Shown here: positions 5,635-6,940 of the stretch, in pieces
Layout of the letters: each line of letters starts with the position of its first letter
Position numbering within the stretch: the first letter of the stretch is position 1
Program-made: the position numbers and the translations under genes
The notes under the pieces: model-generated
The model's database searches: none
What the model was told of the DNA's origin: nothing
Seen by the model: the letters and a program-made list of their open reading frames with translations, nothing else
DNA from: an uncultured Oscillospiraceae bacterium
GTDB lineage: Bacteria > Bacillota > Clostridia > Oscillospirales > Ruminococcaceae
Reading direction: 5' to 3'
Length of the DNA stretch: 6,940 nt
Assembly (NCBI GenBank): GCA_958403605.1
Contig: CATXYA010000082.1
Span: 1 to 6,940 of the forward strand

Positions 5635-6717
5635 ATGGGAGACGAGATCTGTTCCGGCGCCGGCTTCGGCACCTTTGAGACGCAGGACAAGGTGCTGGTG
5701 GCTCTGTCCGGCGGCGTGGATTCCTCGGTGTGCGTCCGCATTCTGCAGGACCAGGGCTTTGAGGTGCACGCGCTGGTCATCCGCTTCTCCCCCGCCCATG
5801 ACGCGGCGGTGGAGGCGGCCCAGGCCGTGGCCGCGCAGTTGAACGTGCCCCTGGAGGTGGCGGACTGCACCGACTTGTTCGACCAAGCGGTGGTGGCCCC
5901 CTTCTGCGAGAGCTACTGCCAGGGCACAACGCCCAGCCCCTGTGTGTTCTGCAACCCCCTCGTGAAGTTCCGCGTGCTGGCCGACACGGCGGACCGCATG
6001 GGCATCCGCTTTATCGCCAGCGGCCACTACGCCCGCGTCACCGAGCAGGGCGGCGTCTATTATGTGCAGAAGGCCGTCAGCGCCGCGCGGGATCAAAGCT
6101 ACATGCTGTACCGCCTGCCGCAGGAGATTTTGTCCCGGCTGTGCCTGCCTGTGGGCGAGTTTGAAAAGGACGATATCCGCGAGATGGCGCGCGGCTTTGG
6201 CCTGGTGAGCGCCGACAAGCCCGACAGCCAGGAGATCTGCTTCATCCCCGACGGGGACCATGCGGGCTTCATCGCCCGGCGGGGCCTGGCCGATAAGCCC
6301 GGCCGCTTCCGCGGCCCCAAGGGTGAGGACCTGGGGCCCCACAAGGGTGTGTCCCACTACACGGTGGGCCAGCGCAAGGGCCTGGGCATCGCCTACGGCG
6401 AGCCGGTGTTTGTCCGGCGCATCGCCGAAAACGGCGACGTGGAGCTGGCCCTCTCCGGCGACGAATTTTACGCGGGCGTCACCCTGACGGACTGTGTGCG
6501 CACCGACGGCGCGCCCTACGCGCCCGGCGAACGGTTCGACATCAAGATCCGCAGCCGCGCCGTCCCGGCGCCCTGCACGGTGGCCGCGGTCACGGAAAGC
6601 GTCCTGACCGTGCGTTTCGGCGAGCCGCTGCGCGCCCCCGCGCCCGGCCAGTCGGCGGTATTTTACACCGCCGACCGCGTCATCGGCGGCGGCGTCATCG
6701 GCGAACTGCTGGAATGA
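5635..6717 (+). CDS. mnmA: tRNA-specific 2-thiouridylase MnmA, short cysteine-rich variant
   Basis: ATP-dependent enzyme that adenylates U34 of Lys, Glu and Gln tRNAs and inserts sulfur to give s2U34. The 360-aa product shows the PP-loop SGGVDSS (25-31), TPSPCVFCN (99-107) with the catalytic-position cysteine C106, SGHYARV (129-135), DQSYMLYR (153-160), SQEICFI (198-204) with the second catalytic cysteine C202, VGQRKGLGI (244-252), and a C-terminal beta-barrel region. Compared with the common form it lacks the stretch around the usual WD-containing insert after the first Rossmann strand: ALVIRFSPAHDAAVEAA is direct at 46-62. Start: ATG lies 3 nt after the nifU stop with only a weak upstream purine match, so translational coupling is likely; the 18-residue lead before the P-loop strand is slightly long. 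Placement after nifS-nifU implies direct sulfur or cluster supply. A paralogue elsewhere in the genome is possible. Confidence 0.93.
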   Translation: MGDEICSGAGFGTFETQDKVLVALSGGVDSSVCVRILQDQGFEVHALVIRFSPAHDAAVEAAQAVAAQLNVPLEVADCTDLFDQAVVAPFCESYCQGTTPSPCVFCNPLVKFRVLADTADRMGIRFIASGHYARVTEQGGVYYVQKAVSAARDQSYMLYRLPQEILSRLCLPVGEFEKDDIREMARGFGLVSADKPDSQEICFIPDGDHAGFIARRGLADKPGRFRGPKGEDLGPHKGVSHYTVGQRKGLGIAYGEPVFVRRIAENGDVELALSGDEFYAGVTLTDCVRTDGAPYAPGERFDIKIRSRAVPAPCTVAAVTESVLTVRFGEPLRAPAPGQSAVFYTADRVIGGGVIGELLE

Positions 6718-6735
6718 TTTATCCTTGTACCTGAT

Positions 6736-6772
6736 AAGCGGCGGCCCCTTTTGCAGGGGGCCGCCGCTTTTT
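6736..6772 (+). terminator. Intrinsic terminator of the rnhA/nifS-nifU-mnmA transcription unit
   Basis: A perfect 13-bp stem (AAGCGGCGGCCCC at 6736-6748 with GGGGCCGCCGCTT at 6757-6769) closes an 8-nt loop, and a run of five T (6768-6772) overlaps its end. It begins 18 bp after the mnmA stop. The stem is nearly all G:C and should terminate efficiently. The A-poor complement makes it a plus-strand terminator rather than a strongly bidirectional one. Confidence 0.93.
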
Positions 6773-6800
6773 GGAACGCCGTACGCACCCGCGCGCCCCC

Positions 6801-6893
6801 TCATTCGTCTGATGCTGCGCATCAGCCACCTTCCCCCACCGGGGGAAGGCAATGCTGTCCAAACTGGACTTTGTCCAGTTTGGCGAACAGCAT
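6801..6893. repeat. Triple-hairpin intergenic element (probable dispersed repeat)
   Basis: Three inverted repeats follow each other in non-coding DNA after the terminator. Hairpin 1: CTGATGC/GCATCAG (6809-6815, 6819-6825), 7 bp with a 3-nt loop. Hairpin 2: CCTTCCCCC/GGGGGAAGG (6829-6837, 6841-6849), 9 bp with a 3-nt loop. Hairpin 3: CCAAACTGGAC/GTCCAGTTTGG (6859-6869, 6873-6883), 11 bp with loop TTT, extended by ATGCTGT/ACAGCAT (6852-6858, 6887-6893) across a 3-nt CGA bulge, 18 bp in all. There is no T-run, and no protein-like reading frame is convincing here. The CTCATTCG start and the CCTTCCCCC/GGGGGAAGG core resemble intergenic repeats that I recall from GC-rich gut Clostridia, but only one copy is in the window, so dispersal is inferred. 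DNA after 6893 to the edge shows nothing I can identify. Confidence 0.6.
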
Positions 6894-6940
6894 CCCTGCA
6901 AGGCCGCCCCAAGAACGCAGTGATTGGCTGGCGGCTACTG

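Noticed and set aside
6719..6901. 60-codon minus-strand open frame at the right edge
   Set aside because: It is made of the terminator and hairpin-repeat sequence and has no protein-like features.
5173..6912. 579-codon minus-strand open frame opposite nifU-mnmA
   Set aside because: It runs through the terminator and the hairpin repeat and is antisense to two well-supported genes; composition is again His/Ala/Gly-rich.
1..6940. CRISPR arrays, tRNA or rRNA genes, transposases, phage or defence genes
   Set aside because: No regularly spaced direct repeats, no tRNA-like cloverleaf, and no such protein motifs were seen on either strand.

Overview
This is an ordinary-looking, high-GC bacterial chromosome segment, most likely from a low-GC-phylum (Firmicutes/Bacillota) member with an atypically GC-rich genome, such as a gut Oscillospiraceae/Ruminococcaceae-type Clostridium relative. 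That placement is an inference. It rests on RNase J and a GdpP-type c-di-AMP phosphodiesterase (both typical of Firmicutes), a Clostridium-style NifS/NifU-like/MnmA cluster, sigma-70/sigma-A-like promoters, strong AGGAGG-type ribosome binding sites, and a CTCATTCG...CCTTCCCCC/GGGGGAAGG repeat of a style I associate with such genomes.

Left half (minus strand): an operon-like pair reads leftward. rnj (RNase J, 634 aa, 1313-3217) has its own consensus promoter and a roughly 90-nt leader containing a hairpin. It is followed 80 bp later by gdpP (start 1232, TTG codon), which runs off the left edge of the window after 410 residues. Both are nucleotide-turnover enzymes: mRNA 5'-exo/endonuclease and cyclic-di-AMP phosphodiesterase.

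Centre (3218-3479): a 262-bp AT-richer divergent intergenic region holds two back-to-back promoters, one for rnj and one for rnhA, each with 17-bp spacing and near-consensus boxes.

Right half (plus strand): rnhA (RNase HI), then a second promoter and the cluster nifS/iscS-type cysteine desulfurase - nifU/iscU-type scaffold - mnmA (tRNA 2-thiouridylase). Spacing is 14 bp between the first two and 3 bp between the last two. The last three form a sulfur-relay unit: the desulfurase takes sulfur from cysteine, the scaffold builds Fe-S clusters, and MnmA uses sulfur (and perhaps a cluster) to thiolate U34 of tRNA. A strong intrinsic terminator closes the unit at 6736-6772. It is followed by a non-coding tract of three consecutive perfect or near-perfect hairpins that looks like a dispersed intergenic repeat.

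I do not see a new multi-gene system. The points most worth checking are the C-terminal CxxCxxC tail of the scaffold, the cysteine-rich and shortened MnmA variant, the basic AT-hook-like N-terminal extension of RNase J, the hairpin leader of rnj, and the triple-hairpin repeat.
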